DNA of 64,000 nucleotides from Pseudochrobactrum asaccharolyticum (GCF_003314995.1 NZ_QNRH01000009.1:18105-82104); one strand, 5' to 3'; shown: positions 9,605 to 19,115, counted from the first letter of the stretch. Notes: a model not told the origin generated them from the letters alone. Translations and numbers: made by a program.

Positions 9605-10213
9605 ATGGCCGATTATTTTTCAAAATGGACACTTGCAGATATCTGCGATCTGATTGCGGATTATCCAATGGCGTCCATTATCAGTGCCGGTGTTACGGAC
9701 TGTGCAGATATCTCTGTCAGTGAAATGCCTATGCTCTTGGATCTGGATGCGGATGGTCAGCCGGTTAGTCTGCTCGGGCATTTCCCGTTAAGGAACCCGC
9801 ATTATGCGGTCTTGAAAGAGCAACCGCGTGCGGTTTTCAGCTTTCACGGCCCCAATGATTATGTGTCGCCGTCCCATGCCGGTAAAAGCGACTGGGCGCC
9901 GACATGGAATTTTGCGACAGTGCGCATTATTGCGGACGTGTATTTTGATGATGCTCTGACTGATGAGGCTTTAGAGCGTGTCGTTGCGCATATGGAGCGC
10001 AATCAGCAAGAACCGTGGAACCTGTCGGCTCTCGGTGCCCGTTATGAAAAATTACGCAGTGGTGTCATGGGCTTCCGCGCACAAATCCGTTCTGTTTCCG
10101 GTCGTTTCAAGCTCGGGCAGGATGAGAGTGACGTGGTTTTTGAAAATATCTTGAACCAGCACAGCAATGAGCCTTTGCGCGAATGGATGATCCGTATGCG
10201 AGGCCGTCAATGA
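9605..10213 (+). CDS. PaiB-like FMN-binding split-barrel protein
   Basis: The 202 residues match the PaiB / FMN-binding negative-regulator family: LLGHFPLRNPHYAVL near residue 60, FHGPNDYVSPSHAGKSDWAPTWNFATVRI near 80-110, and a C-terminal GVMGFRAQI. These motifs normally form the pyridoxamine-oxidase-like flavin barrel. In Bacillus PaiB affects protease and sporulation genes, but in proteobacteria the role is unclear and may be enzymatic. It follows the esterase closely. Its 3' end is 35 bases from the convergent Lrp-type gene. Confidence 0.85.
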   Translation: MADYFSKWTLADICDLIADYPMASIISAGVTDCADISVSEMPMLLDLDADGQPVSLLGHFPLRNPHYAVLKEQPRAVFSFHGPNDYVSPSHAGKSDWAPTWNFATVRIIADVYFDDALTDEALERVVAHMERNQQEPWNLSALGARYEKLRSGVMGFRAQIRSVSGRFKLGQDESDVVFENILNQHSNEPLREWMIRMRGRQ

Positions 10214-10248
10214 CTGTAGCGGGCGCACGAAAACACACTTTAACGGAT

Positions 10249-10665
10249 TTATGCAGGTCCAAGAAACAAATGCGTTTCGGTTTTGGCAACGCCTTCCATC
10301 GCACGCACCGTGGTTACCAGACGATGAAACTCGTTCATGTTGGGAACTTCGATCTCGGCGATCAGATCCCAGCTGCCATTGGTGATGTTCAGTGCGGCAA
10401 AGCCGGGGTTTTTGCGCAGGCTAGCAATGACGTTTTTAATGTTCCTGCCGGTCAGCTCAACCATCATAATCCCTCTGATCATATCCGTCGGACCATGATC
10501 TTTAAGACGAACGGTGAAACCGGCAATCATACCCGAGGCAATCAGGCGCTCCATCCGGCTTTGTACGGTTCCGCGAGCGACGCCGAGAATACTGGCGAGG
10601 GTCGGAATAGAGGCGCGGGCATTGATACGCAATTCAGAAATGAGGCGCTGATCCAGATCGTCCAT
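10249..10665 (-). CDS. Lrp/AsnC-family transcriptional regulator
   Basis: The 138 residues start at ATG 10665 (MDDLDQRLISELRINARASIPTLA), the usual Lrp N-terminus. They contain an HTH (LASILGVARGTVQSRMERLIASG) and a RAM domain with NGSWDLIAEIEVPNMNEFHRLV. It is divergent from the polar amino-acid importer and RocB-like operon at 10919-15777, separated by about 250 bp holding a dyad at 10707-10724. Control of that operon by an amino acid is the likely job, by inference from context. Confidence 0.88.
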   Translation of the reverse strand: MDDLDQRLISELRINARASIPTLASILGVARGTVQSRMERLIASGMIAGFTVRLKDHGPTDMIRGIMMVELTGRNIKNVIASLRKNPGFAALNITNGSWDLIAEIEVPNMNEFHRLVTTVRAMEGVAKTETHLFLGPA

Positions 10666-10706
10666 AATACCTGCTGACTGACTATTTAAACAATCTGCTG
10701 AGTATA

Positions 10707-10724
10707 AACGCAAAATAATGCGTT
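10707..10724. promoter_or_regulatory. Candidate operator dyad, Lrp/ABC divergent region
   Basis: AACGCA-AAATAA-TGCGTT is a perfect 6-bp dyad around an A/T core. It lies 42 bases upstream of the Lrp-type start and about 195 bases before the binding-protein gene. Its symmetry and placement suit an Lrp site; binding is inference. Confidence 0.4.
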
Positions 10725-10918
10725 ATTCTATACATAATTGACGTTTTCGCTGATCGCATGGTTCGATAGCGTGGTGCTAACAAGAAAACCGGATAAGTTT
10801 CTGACCTAAAAACGGCCAAGGGAATATCCGGATAAATTATCGAACTATCAGCAAAATTTATCAGGTCAGGGCAAGCCTGTTATCGCAACTTTGCCGGTTT
10901 TTAAAAAATGGGGAATTT

Positions 10919-11695
10919 ATGAAAACGTTTTTATCTTCTGTAATCGCTGCCGGCATCGGTGCATTTCTGGCTTTGACACCGGCTGCACAGGCTGATGATC
11001 TGGATAAGATCAAGCAAAGCGGTGAACTGCGCGTTGCCATGAGCGGTGTGTTTGCGCCATTCAGCTTTGTTGATGACAAAAATGAAGTTGTCGGCTTCGA
11101 CGTGGATATCAGCAACGAGCTTGCCAAGCGTCTTGGCGTTAAGCCGGTGATCATCACCACAGCTTTTGACGGTATTATTGCAGGTCTTCGCGCAGGCAAA
11201 TTCGACACTGTTATCGGCAGCATGAGCATTACACCTGAGCGCGAAAAAGCCGTTGATTTTGCAGGCCCTTATTATCGCGGCGGACGCGGCGTATTTGTGG
11301 CTGAATCGTCACCGATTAAAACTCTCGAAGAGTTGCAGACCAAAACACTCGGTATCATTCTTGGTGAAACCAGTGACAAATGGGCGCGCGAAAAAGGCGG
11401 CTGGACAATCCGTACCTATAAAGGCATCCCGGAACTGCTGCTAGAACTGCGCGCCGGTCGTGTAGACGGTATTGCAACCGATGATATTCCTGTACTGATC
11501 GCGATCAAAAACGGTAATGAAAAGGTTCGCCAGCTCGATACGCCGGAACTGCAGGGCTCGGACAATGTTGGCATTGCGATCCGCAAAAACAATCCTGAGC
11601 TCAAAGCTGCTCTCGACAAAGCACTAGATGATATGAAAGCCGACGGCACCTACGAGAAAATCTCGATGAAATGGGTTGGCCGCGACATTCGCTAA
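10919..11695 (+). CDS. Polar amino-acid ABC importer, periplasmic binding protein (family 3)
   Basis: The 258 residues begin with a Sec signal peptide ending AQA-DD at about residue 25. A family-3 solute-binding fold follows: LRVAMSGVFAPFSFVDDKNEVVGFDVDIS, then TVIGSMSITPEREKAVDFAGPYY. It captures an amino acid or close analogue in the periplasm for the permeases at 11901 and 12560 and the ATPase at 13213. A long hairpin with a T-rich tail (11709-11789) separates it from the permeases, which would let it be made in excess. Substrate is not readable; the RocB-like partner hints at arginine or a peptide-like compound. Confidence 0.9.
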   Translation: MKTFLSSVIAAGIGAFLALTPAAQADDLDKIKQSGELRVAMSGVFAPFSFVDDKNEVVGFDVDISNELAKRLGVKPVIITTAFDGIIAGLRAGKFDTVIGSMSITPEREKAVDFAGPYYRGGRGVFVAESSPIKTLEELQTKTLGIILGETSDKWAREKGGWTIRTYKGIPELLLELRAGRVDGIATDDIPVLIAIKNGNEKVRQLDTPELQGSDNVGIAIRKNNPELKAALDKALDDMKADGTYEKISMKWVGRDIR

Positions 11696-11708
11696 TCGCA
11701 TAATTCAG

Positions 11709-11789
11709 GCCGGAGTTCTGTTTTGAAGCGTGTTGCATCCAATAGGTTCATTGAACTGCGACATGCTCTGACACTCCGGCTTTTGTTTT
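11709..11789 (+). terminator. Nested hairpin with T-rich tail between binding-protein and permease genes
   Basis: Outer arms GCCGGAGT (11709) and ACTCCGGC (11773-11780) enclose a second stem (AGCGTGTTGCA with TGCGACATGCT, allowing G-U pairs) and an inner GTTCA/TGAAC. TTTTGTTTT follows. It looks like a leaky terminator or a 3'-end stabiliser giving differential expression within the operon. Confidence 0.65.
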
Positions 11790-11900
11790 GAAAATATTGG
11801 ATTTTTCAGATTTGCATCGCCGTTTCTGAAACAGATATTTCATGAATATAGCTATGCCGCACCATTTTAATGATGCGCGATTAAAGAGATTGGGGGATCG

Positions 11901-12548
11901 ATGGATTTCTCTTTGATGGCGGAAGTGTTCCCGTTTTTCGTGAATGCCGCTATTGTTACTATTCATATTTCAGCATGGGCATTTCTCATCGGTATTACCG
12001 TCGGTGCGATTGTAACCGCTGCCAAACTGTCCCGTTTCTGGCCGGTTCGTTATCTGGGCATTGCCTATGTCAGTGTGTTTCGCGGCACGCCTTGTCTGCT
12101 GCAATTATTCGTCTTGTATTTCGGCGGGCCACAGATCGGGTTGAACTTCGACCCGTTTGTTGCCGGTGCGATCGGCCTCGGGCTCAATATTGCGGCCTAT
12201 ATGGCTGAGGCCATGCGTGGTGCCATCCTGACTGTTGATGGCGGACAGGCAGAGGCAGCGCGCTCTATCGGTTTCAGCCGCGAACAGGCAATGTTCTATA
12301 TTGTACTGCCACAGGCTGGTCGCCTGATGATCCGCTCTATTGGCGTTAACACGATTATGCTGGTTAAAGGCTCTGCCCTTGTTTCTGCCATTTCCGTGGT
12401 GGAGCTGACCTATACCGCACAGCGTTTTATTGGCTCGACCTATCGTCCTTTTGAAATTTTCGGTGTTGCTGCGGCAATCTACATGGTGCTGATTTATGTT
12501 ATTTCGCGCTTTGTCGATTACGCTGAAGCCCGCTTTGCGCTTAAATAA
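11901..12548 (+). CDS. Polar amino-acid ABC importer, permease (HisM/GlnP type)
   Basis: The 215-residue inner-membrane protein has about five hydrophobic segments and the permease EAA loop (AMRGAILTVDGGQAEAARSIGFSREQAMFYIVLPQAGR). The motif FRGTPCLLQLFVLYFG is typical of the HAAT permeases. It is followed 11 bases on by a second permease, so the channel is a heterodimer. Start ATG 11901 follows GGGGGATCG. Confidence 0.9.
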   Translation: MDFSLMAEVFPFFVNAAIVTIHISAWAFLIGITVGAIVTAAKLSRFWPVRYLGIAYVSVFRGTPCLLQLFVLYFGGPQIGLNFDPFVAGAIGLGLNIAAYMAEAMRGAILTVDGGQAEAARSIGFSREQAMFYIVLPQAGRLMIRSIGVNTIMLVKGSALVSAISVVELTYTAQRFIGSTYRPFEIFGVAAAIYMVLIYVISRFVDYAEARFALK

Positions 12549-12559
12549 AGGGTGATCTC

Positions 12560-13216
12560 ATGGAACTCGATTTCTCCATCGTCCCGCCCTATACGGAATT
12601 ATTGCTGACCGGATTTTACTGGACGCTGATAATTGCAGTATCGGCGGGGATTGTCAGCTTTATAGGCGGTATTCTTTTTGCTTTGCTGGTGCTTTATGCG
12701 CCCGCAGTGATCCGCTATCCGCTGCGTTTCTTTATGTGGTTGTTCATGGGAACACCACTGCTGTTACAGCTGTTTTTGCTCTATTACGGGTTGTCGCAAG
12801 TCGGCATTAACATCCCCGCATTGTGGACAGGGATCATCGGATTGGGACTGCACTTCGCGGTTTATAATGCCGATATTTTCCGCACGTCTATTCTGACAGT
12901 TGATGTCGGGCAGACGGAAGGTGCACGCTCTATCGGCTTTAGCAATGTGCAGACATTGCGCTATGTGATTGTGCCGCAAGCTGTGCGTAATGCCTTGCCG
13001 CAGGCGGGTAATAATCTGATTGCGCTGCTGAAAGACACGGCGATTGTTTCTGTTCTGGGCATTACCGAACTGGTGCATGCATCCCAGCAGGCGATCAGCG
13101 AAACCTACAGCCCATTTGAATTCTACATCACCGCAGCTGTGATGTTCTACATCCTTAATCTCATCCTCGAAGCCGGCCTGCATTGGATGGAAAAGAAAGT
13201 GGAGGCCTATCGATGA
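12560..13216 (+). CDS. Polar amino-acid ABC importer, second permease
   Basis: The 218-residue membrane protein is paralogous to the preceding gene, with [21 protein letters not shown] and the EAA loop [18 protein letters not shown] (residues about 115-150). The stop overlaps the ATPase start by four bases (ATGA at 13213), indicating translational coupling. Confidence 0.9.
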   Translation: MELDFSIVPPYTELLLTGFYWTLIIAVSAGIVSFIGGILFALLVLYAPAVIRYPLRFFMWLFMGTPLLLQLFLLYYGLSQVGINIPALWTGIIGLGLHFAVYNADIFRTSILTVDVGQTEGARSIGFSNVQTLRYVIVPQAVRNALPQAGNNLIALLKDTAIVSVLGITELVHASQQAISETYSPFEFYITAAVMFYILNLILEAGLHWMEKKVEAYR

Positions 13217-13977
13217 GCGATAGCAAACCAATGGTTGAAGTGCGCAATGTCCATAAGGCCTATGGCGCACTGGAAGTTCTCAAAGGTATTGATCTCTCGG
13301 TTGAGCGTGGCCAGATCATTGCGATTATCGGCCCCAGCGGCTCCGGTAAAAGCACATTGCTGCGCTCCATCAACCATCTTGAAACGGTGAATTCCGGCGA
13401 AATTTTGCTGGATGGCGTACAGGTCAACCAGCCGCTGAGCGGCCGCGCTTTTGAAAAACATATCAATTTCGTGCGTCAGCAGATGGGGATGGTGTTCCAG
13501 CACTTCAATCTATTTCCGCATCTCAATGTGATGGATAACATCACGCTCGGGCCGATCAAACTGAAAGGCAAATCCAAGCGTGACGCTCAGGAACTGGCAG
13601 TTTCCTTGCTTGAAAAAGTCGGCCTTGCCGACAAAGCAGAGATGTATCCGTCACGTTTGTCCGGCGGGCAGAAACAGCGCGTAGCCATCGCCCGTGCATT
13701 GGCGATGCAACCTAAAGTCATGCTGTTTGATGAAGCCACCTCGGCGCTCGATCCGGAATTGGTGGAAGAGGTAAACCTCGTGATGAAGCAACTGGCGCAA
13801 GAGCATATGACGATGCTCATTGTGACCCATGAAATGCGCTTTGCCAGCGAGGTCGCCGACAAAGTTCTGTTTATGGATAAGGGCGTTGTTGTGGAGCAGG
13901 GCAAGCCTGAGGATATTTTCACCAATCCGCAGAATGAGCGTACCAGAACATTCCTGAGAAAACATCTCAATCAATAA
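13213..13977 (+). CDS. Polar amino-acid ABC importer, ATP-binding subunit (GlnQ/HisP type)
   Basis: The 254 residues have Walker [10 protein letters not shown], the Q-loop region [11 protein letters not shown], the signature [15 protein letters not shown], Walker [15 protein letters not shown] and the switch VTHEM. It powers the two preceding permeases from the cytoplasmic face. The start at 13213 overlaps the upstream stop and gives the standard N-terminus. An inverted repeat follows at 13991. Confidence 0.94.
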   Translation: MSDSKPMVEVRNVHKAYGALEVLKGIDLSVERGQIIAIIGPSGSGKSTLLRSINHLETVNSGEILLDGVQVNQPLSGRAFEKHINFVRQQMGMVFQHFNLFPHLNVMDNITLGPIKLKGKSKRDAQELAVSLLEKVGLADKAEMYPSRLSGGQKQRVAIARALAMQPKVMLFDEATSALDPELVEEVNLVMKQLAQEHMTMLIVTHEMRFASEVADKVLFMDKGVVVEQGKPEDIFTNPQNERTRTFLRKHLNQ

Positions 13978-13990
13978 GTGAAATCAGACC

Positions 13991-14023
13991 GGTCACAGCA
14001 TCTGAATTGAAGTTGCTGTGACC
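13991..14023. terminator. Inverted repeat after ATPase gene, possible weak terminator
   Basis: GGTCACAGCA and TGCTGTGACC form a perfect 10-bp stem around 13 bases, followed by CGCCCCCCTT rather than a T run. It may reduce read-through into the M20 gene or protect the upstream mRNA; an operator is also possible. Confidence 0.4.
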
Positions 14024-14100
14024 GCCCCCCTTAACGCATCTCCTGAGCAACCTGTTTTTGATGAAGAACGGGAACGGGAAACTATAGACTGAGAAAAACC

Positions 14101-15777
14101 GTGACATCATTCAATACAACTGAAGTTAATGCATGGCAGCCTGCAGAGCGCGTCCGACAATTGTCCTACCAAATGGTGCGATGGCCGAGTGAAACCGGAA
14201 CTGCAGGCGAGGCTGAATTCGCTCCGAAACTGGTCGAACTGCTGCGTAAAATTCCTTATTTTCAGGCCAATCCCGATGATATTGCTGTGATTGACAGCCA
14301 CGGTTCTCCGATGACGCAAAATGTCGTGGCGGTAGTGCGCGGCAAGGGGCGCAAAGCACTGGCCTTCGCCGGACATTATGATGTTGTTGAAACCGGTAAT
14401 TACCGTGATCTCAAACATCTGGCATTTGAGCCGGATGCCTTGCTGGAAGCTTTGTTGGCTGACTTAACAAGCAGGCCGCTTGCGCCGAACGAAGCAAAAG
14501 CACTGAGCGATTTCCAGTCCGGTGATTTTATTCCAGGACGCGGCATGCTGGATATGAAAAGCGGTGTCGCAGCGGGTATTGCTGTGCTTGAACATTTCGC
14601 GACAAAGCAGGATCGCGAAGGCAATCTGCTGCTGTTTGTAACACCTGATGAGGAGCGCGGCTCGCGCGGTATGCGCAGCCTGCGTGATGCCTTGCCTGCT
14701 CTGATGCAGCGCTGGAATCTGGATATTGTTGCGGGCGTCAACCTCGACGCCACCAGTGATCAGGGTAACGGCTCTGAAGGCCGTGCAATTTATCGCGGGA
14801 CAATTGGCAAGCAATTGCCGTTTGCCTTCGTAGTCGGCAAGCCATCCCATGCGGGTTATCCGTTTGAAGGCATCAGCGCGCATTTGATCGCCTCGGAAAT
14901 TATGCGTGCGGTGGAAGCCAATGCCGACTTGAGTGACACAGAAGGTAATGAAGTGTCGCCTCCGCCAATCTGTCTGGAAGCACGCGATTTCCGTGGCGGC
15001 TATGAGGTAACGACACCTGAGCGCACCTGGATTGCGTTTAACTGGCTGGCACATTCGCGCTCACCGGACGCTTTGTTTCAGCACTTCCAGTCGATTGTCG
15101 GTGATGCACTGCATCGTGCAATTGGTCATTTCAACACGCATGCACAAACCTATGCCAAATTGCTGGGAACCGAACAATCGGCAAGTGATCATGAAGGCCG
15201 TGTGATGACAGTTGCCGAATTGCGCGCTGAGGTTGTCCGTATCGGCGGTGATGCGGCGCTCAAGCGGATCGAGGAACTGGAGCAGAAACTGTCAGTCCAT
15301 GACAATCCGCTGCTTTTGACCCGCGAACTCGTTGACCGGATGGTTGTTGAGGCACGTATTACCGGCCCGACTGTGATTATTGGCTTTGGCAGTCTCGTTT
15401 ATCCGCATGTGCATATGGGCAATGAAACTGCCTTAGAACGCGAATTCAGTGCGGCGCTGGATGCGGCACGCCTGACGATTGAGCAGAGATTTTCCACGAC
15501 GATCAAATATCGCGATACCTTTGCCGGTATCTCGGATATGAGCTTTTTCGGTTACAAACCGGATGCTGCGGATAGTCAGGTTGTCTCAGAGAACACACCG
15601 GCATTGCAGTTTATTGATCAGGTCTCATCCGATGCGCTGACCTATCCGGTCGTCAATATCGGCCCTTGGGGACGCGAATATCATCAGCGGCTGGAGCGTG
15701 TTTATGCGCCTTATGCTTTTGATACTCTGCCAAGATTTCTCAATGAAATCGTGAAGAACGTCTTCAAAACAACTTAA
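14101..15777 (+). CDS. M20-family metallohydrolase, RocB-like
   Basis: The 558 residues match the long M20 proteins annotated as arginine-utilisation protein RocB. Visible motifs are AFAGHYDVVETG (metal His), PGRGMLDMKSGVAAG (bridging Asp), VTPDEERGSRG (catalytic Glu and metal Glu), and PSHAGYPFEGISAH in the lid. It probably hydrolyses an amide or peptide bond of an imported compound in the cytoplasm. It follows the amino-acid importer by about 120 bp. The start is a GTG at 14101 with no strong ribosome site; the next in-frame ATG (14173) would lose conserved N-terminal sequence. Substrate is not established. Confidence 0.85.
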   Translation: MTSFNTTEVNAWQPAERVRQLSYQMVRWPSETGTAGEAEFAPKLVELLRKIPYFQANPDDIAVIDSHGSPMTQNVVAVVRGKGRKALAFAGHYDVVETGNYRDLKHLAFEPDALLEALLADLTSRPLAPNEAKALSDFQSGDFIPGRGMLDMKSGVAAGIAVLEHFATKQDREGNLLLFVTPDEERGSRGMRSLRDALPALMQRWNLDIVAGVNLDATSDQGNGSEGRAIYRGTIGKQLPFAFVVGKPSHAGYPFEGISAHLIASEIMRAVEANADLSDTEGNEVSPPPICLEARDFRGGYEVTTPERTWIAFNWLAHSRSPDALFQHFQSIVGDALHRAIGHFNTHAQTYAKLLGTEQSASDHEGRVMTVAELRAEVVRIGGDAALKRIEELEQKLSVHDNPLLLTRELVDRMVVEARITGPTVIIGFGSLVYPHVHMGNETALEREFSAALDAARLTIEQRFSTTIKYRDTFAGISDMSFFGYKPDAADSQVVSENTPALQFIDQVSSDALTYPVVNIGPWGREYHQRLERVYAPYAFDTLPRFLNEIVKNVFKTT

Positions 15778-15797
15778 AATCCATGAAAATCTGAGTT

Positions 15798-15835
15798 GAA
15801 GTGCTTCATTTATATGAAGCACTTCAGATTTTTCA
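15798..15835. terminator. Shared terminator between convergent genes
   Basis: GAAGTGCTTCAT and ATGAAGCACTTC form a perfect 12-bp stem (loop TTAT) followed on the plus strand by AGATTTTTC. It ends the M20 transcript. The stop codon of the convergent minus-strand gene lies in the tail. The flanking CTGA and TCAG extend the stem. Confidence 0.85.
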
Positions 15836-16492
15836 TTTGTGACGGGATGTTTGCATATTGAACATTTGCTGAATGGTTTGTCCGCTGCGGATGCCATGGA
15901 GCCACGCCTGTTCTTTGATAATATGCGCCTGAGCCGCCGCGAGAGTTTCTTCGGCGCGTTCCAAAGGTACGATCACAACACCATCATCATTGCCAAGCAC
16001 AATATCTCCGGGACGAACAACTGCGCCTGCCATGGAAATTGCACCATCAATGATACCACCGAAACCATGATGAGGACCGCGGGGAACGACCGCTTTGCAA
16101 AACATATTGAATTGTAGCTGGCGCACTTCTTCGACATCACGGATGGCACCGAAAACAACTGCACCGCCCAGTTTGCGATGGGCTGCCTCTGCGGTCATGA
16201 TACCGCCCCATACGGCGGTATCGTCAACACCGCCCGCATCAACGACGATGATTTCTCCGGACAGTGCTTCACCGATCAATTCACAGATACTGCCGCAATC
16301 ACCGGCCATTGCCGTGACGGTGCGTGCCTGCCCGCACAGTGTGATGCCGGTTGATACAGGCTTAATGACAGCGCTCATCGCTTGTGTCCGGTTCAGACAG
16401 TCTGAAGCCACAGCGGGAGGGATCGCGCGCCATGCATCGAGTGCTACGTCGGAGAGTTTAGGAAACGGGGCGTTTAATTTTTGAAATGCCAT
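15833..16492 (-). CDS. RraA-like / HMG-aldolase-family protein
   Basis: The 219 residues belong to the RraA-like superfamily that includes 4-hydroxy-4-methyl-2-oxoglutarate aldolase and oxaloacetate decarboxylases. Motifs are EIIVVDAGGVDDTAVWGGIMTAEA (active-site loop), GAVVFGAIRDVEEV with the substrate/metal Arg-Asp pair, and PGDIVLGNDDGVVIVP. The start at 16492 is preceded by AAGGAG at good spacing. It is the last gene of a minus-strand operon with a 2-hydroxyacid dehydrogenase and an ABC importer, suggesting cleavage or decarboxylation of a 2-oxo acid. The true RNase E inhibitor role is unlikely in this context. Confidence 0.85.
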   Translation of the reverse strand: MAFQKLNAPFPKLSDVALDAWRAIPPAVASDCLNRTQAMSAVIKPVSTGITLCGQARTVTAMAGDCGSICELIGEALSGEIIVVDAGGVDDTAVWGGIMTAEAAHRKLGGAVVFGAIRDVEEVRQLQFNMFCKAVVPRGPHHGFGGIIDGAISMAGAVVRPGDIVLGNDDGVVIVPLERAEETLAAAQAHIIKEQAWLHGIRSGQTIQQMFNMQTSRHK

Positions 16493-16520
16493 TGTGGCAT
16501 ACTCCTTCACGCACTGGATT

Positions 16521-17543
16521 TCAGTGGCTGTGCTGTTCCCAGCCGGGATTCACATTGTTACGAATTTTGTTGCGCAGGAGAAAATCCAGCATGATTTCAG
16601 CGGAGAATGTGCGCATATCCACATATCCGGCTTCAGAATAAAAAGCAGCATGAGGGGAGACGATGAACCTACCTGCAAGCCAGTCCTCTTCATTGCGCCA
16701 TGCTTCGAGCAGAGCCGGCGCAGGGGACGGTGGTTCCACCGGCAGAACATCCAGTCCGGCTGCGGCGAGTTTTCCGCTCTGTAAGGCACGATAAAGCGCG
16801 TCAATATCCACCAGACCGCCACGCGCAATATTGATGAGAATACTATTGTCGCGGAGCTGTGCCAGCAGATCGTCATTGATCATTGTGCGGGTCTCAGCCG
16901 ACAGCGGCACATGCAGGCTCACAATGTCTGAGGCTGCAAGCAGTTCTTCGAGAGTTTGTTTGCGCTCAAAGCCAATGCCCAGCTCGTGCCCTTCCGGCAG
17001 ATAGGGGTCGTAATAGGCAATTTTCATATCAAATGCTGCGGCACGTCGTGCAACGGCAGTACCGATACGGCCAAGTCCGATAGCACCGAATGTCAGGCCG
17101 CGAAGACGACGGACAACAGGTGCACCTTCCGCCACGAAACCTGTAACCGGATCGGCTTTGAGGCGTTTTTCATAAGTGCCAAGGCCGCGTGTCAGATAGA
17201 GCAACATGGCAATGGCATGATCCGCCACTTCTGTCGTGCCGTAGTTTGGTACATTCGACACGGCAATTCCGGCTTTGCGACAGGCATCGACATCCACATT
17301 ATCGAAACCGACACCAACGCGGACAATAAGTTTGCAATTATCCAGCAGGGCAACCGTTTGTGGGGCAATGCGCATGCGATGCCAGACCAGAATACCGTCA
17401 CATTCCCGCCAATGCTGTTCAGGAATAGCGGAAGGGTCAGTCTCGTCATAAATCAAATATTCAAACTGGTCACCGGAGATGGCGCTTTCAATCGCCAGAT
17501 CCCGCAAATGTGCATCCGGCACCAGAATTTTGTAAGTCCGCAT
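16521..17543 (-). CDS. D-isomer-specific 2-hydroxyacid dehydrogenase (CtBP-like)
   Basis: The 340 residues show the NAD-binding GAIGLGRIGTAVARRAAAF (about 150-168) and the catalytic Arg in NIARGGLVD, Glu in LDVLPVEPP and His in VSPHAAFYSE. CtBP-like members of this family reduce 2-oxo acids or oxidise D-2-hydroxyacids. The gene starts at ATG 17543 after GGGAGG. It lies between an importer ATPase and an RraA-like gene, so it probably processes the imported compound or its deaminated product. Confidence 0.9.
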   Translation of the reverse strand: MRTYKILVPDAHLRDLAIESAISGDQFEYLIYDETDPSAIPEQHWRECDGILVWHRMRIAPQTVALLDNCKLIVRVGVGFDNVDVDACRKAGIAVSNVPNYGTTEVADHAIAMLLYLTRGLGTYEKRLKADPVTGFVAEGAPVVRRLRGLTFGAIGLGRIGTAVARRAAAFDMKIAYYDPYLPEGHELGIGFERKQTLEELLAASDIVSLHVPLSAETRTMINDDLLAQLRDNSILINIARGGLVDIDALYRALQSGKLAAAGLDVLPVEPPSPAPALLEAWRNEEDWLAGRFIVSPHAAFYSEAGYVDMRTFSAEIMLDFLLRNKIRNNVNPGWEQHSH

Positions 17544-17563
17544 AAATTCCTCCCGAGAATATA

Positions 17564-18313
17564 TCAGAGCACTTTGGATAAGAATGATTTGAGGCGCGGG
17601 TCATTCGGGCTGCCGAAAAAGCTTTCAGGCTCACCATGCTCAACCATGACACCGCCATCGGTGAAGAAAACCTGATCGGCGACTTCCTGCGCAAAACGCA
17701 TTTCATGCGTGACCAGCACGCAGGTCATGCCTTCTCCGGCAAGATCACGGATAACATTCAGTACTTCCTGCACCATTTCCGGATCGAGCGCAGCGGTCAC
17801 TTCGTCGAAGAGAATGATTTCCGGTTGCATTGCCAGCGCACGCGCAATAGCCACACGCTGTTGCTGCCCGCCGGATAACTCTCCGGGATAGGCATTTTCT
17901 TTGCCGGATAATTGCACTTTCGCGAGCAGTTTGATCGCACGCTCACGCACTTCCTGTACATTGTGTTTCAGCACCTGAACGGGTGCCATCATAATATTCT
18001 GCAGCACAGTTTTATGCGGAAACAGGTTATATTGCTGAAAGACCATCGAAACTTTATGGCGTAGCGGCACCAGCTGCTTTTCTGAGCGCAACTGTTCAAC
18101 CTGAAAGTCGCTCACACGAATACTGCCGCGGTCAATCGGAACAAGGCCGTTCAGGCACCGCAGTAAAGTGGATTTTCCGGAACCGGAAGGGCCAATGATA
18201 CAGGCCACCTCTCCCTGCCGGATATTCATGGAAATACCTTTCAGGACGGCAACGGAGCCATAGTTCTTGTAGATATCAGCGACTTCGATAATAGGTGGGA
18301 ATGATGTGGTCAT
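17564..18313 (-). CDS. Polar amino-acid ABC importer, ATP-binding subunit
   Basis: The 249 residues contain Walker [11 protein letters not shown]-loop VFQQYNLFPH, signature [15 protein letters not shown], Walker B IILFDEVTAALDPE and VTHEMRFA. It is adjacent to the permease gene (one base between them) and upstream of the dehydrogenase gene by 20 bases. It energises the importer encoded at 18315-20740. Confidence 0.94.
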   Translation of the reverse strand: MTTSFPPIIEVADIYKNYGSVAVLKGISMNIRQGEVACIIGPSGSGKSTLLRCLNGLVPIDRGSIRVSDFQVEQLRSEKQLVPLRHKVSMVFQQYNLFPHKTVLQNIMMAPVQVLKHNVQEVRERAIKLLAKVQLSGKENAYPGELSGGQQQRVAIARALAMQPEIILFDEVTAALDPEMVQEVLNVIRDLAGEGMTCVLVTHEMRFAQEVADQVFFTDGGVMVEHGEPESFFGSPNDPRLKSFLSKVL

Positions 18314-18314
18314 G

Positions 18315-19115
18315 TCATTTGCCTTTAATCAGGCGGCGCTCAAGGGCACGCGTCCAGGTCGCCAACGGATAGGCGAAAAGAAAAAACAGCAGGAGAATGT
18401 AGAGATAAATTGCCGTCGCATATTCATCACCATCGCTGGCTATGACTGTTTTGCCTATGGAGAGAACATCTGAAGTACCGGTAACGACCACAAGGCTGGT
18501 GCCGATAAACAACATTGCATAGGTGGTCATCAGATTGGGCATCATCATCGGCAAGGCTTGAGGCAAAATGATTGAGCGCAAAATCTGGCTACGACGATAA
18601 CCGAGTGCCCGTGCAGATTCCCACTGCCCGTCGGGTACAGCGCGAATACCGTTGCGGAAACCTTCCGCAATATAGGCGGTCACCGGTAAGGACAGACCAA
18701 TAACAGCTTTAAGAAACGGCGACACAAAGATACTGGTGCCCAAAATAGTCATGCGGAATGGCAGCAAATAGAGCATGGCATAGAGCACAACCAGCCATGG
18801 CGACGAGCGCAGCAGGTTCATAATCAGGACTGCTGTGGTGCGGATCATTTTATTCGGCGATACCATGGCACCGCCGAGGAAAAATCCGGCGACCAGTGCA
18901 ATCATCATTGAGCATATGCTGATGATAATATTCGCTGAGAAACCGCCGCCAAAACCTGAGAAATCCGAGCTGCCAGTGAGCAGTTGCGATGACCGGTCGG
19001 TCAGGACTTTGAGAGCCGCAGCACTGTTTTGCCCGTAGGTGATAAAGAGAATGGCCAGCAAAGCGGCGATGACGCCAAAGAAGCCGAGAACAGCTGAGGT
19101 TGTATCTCTGTTCAT
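18315..19115 (-). CDS. Polar amino-acid ABC importer, permease
   Basis: The 266 residues start at ATG 19115, which overlaps the stop of the upstream permease gene (ATGA). It has an N-terminal membrane segment (GFFGVIAALLAILFITYG), several more, and the EAA loop (IRAVPDGQWESARALGYRRSQILRSIILPQAL). It is probably one half of the heterodimeric channel with the next gene. Confidence 0.9.
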   Translation of the reverse strand: MNRDTTSAVLGFFGVIAALLAILFITYGQNSAAALKVLTDRSSQLLTGSSDFSGFGGGFSANIIISICSMMIALVAGFFLGGAMVSPNKMIRTTAVLIMNLLRSSPWLVVLYAMLYLLPFRMTILGTSIFVSPFLKAVIGLSLPVTAYIAEGFRNGIRAVPDGQWESARALGYRRSQILRSIILPQALPMMMPNLMTTYAMLFIGTSLVVVTGTSDVLSIGKTVIASDGDEYATAIYLYILLLFFLFAYPLATWTRALERRLIKGK

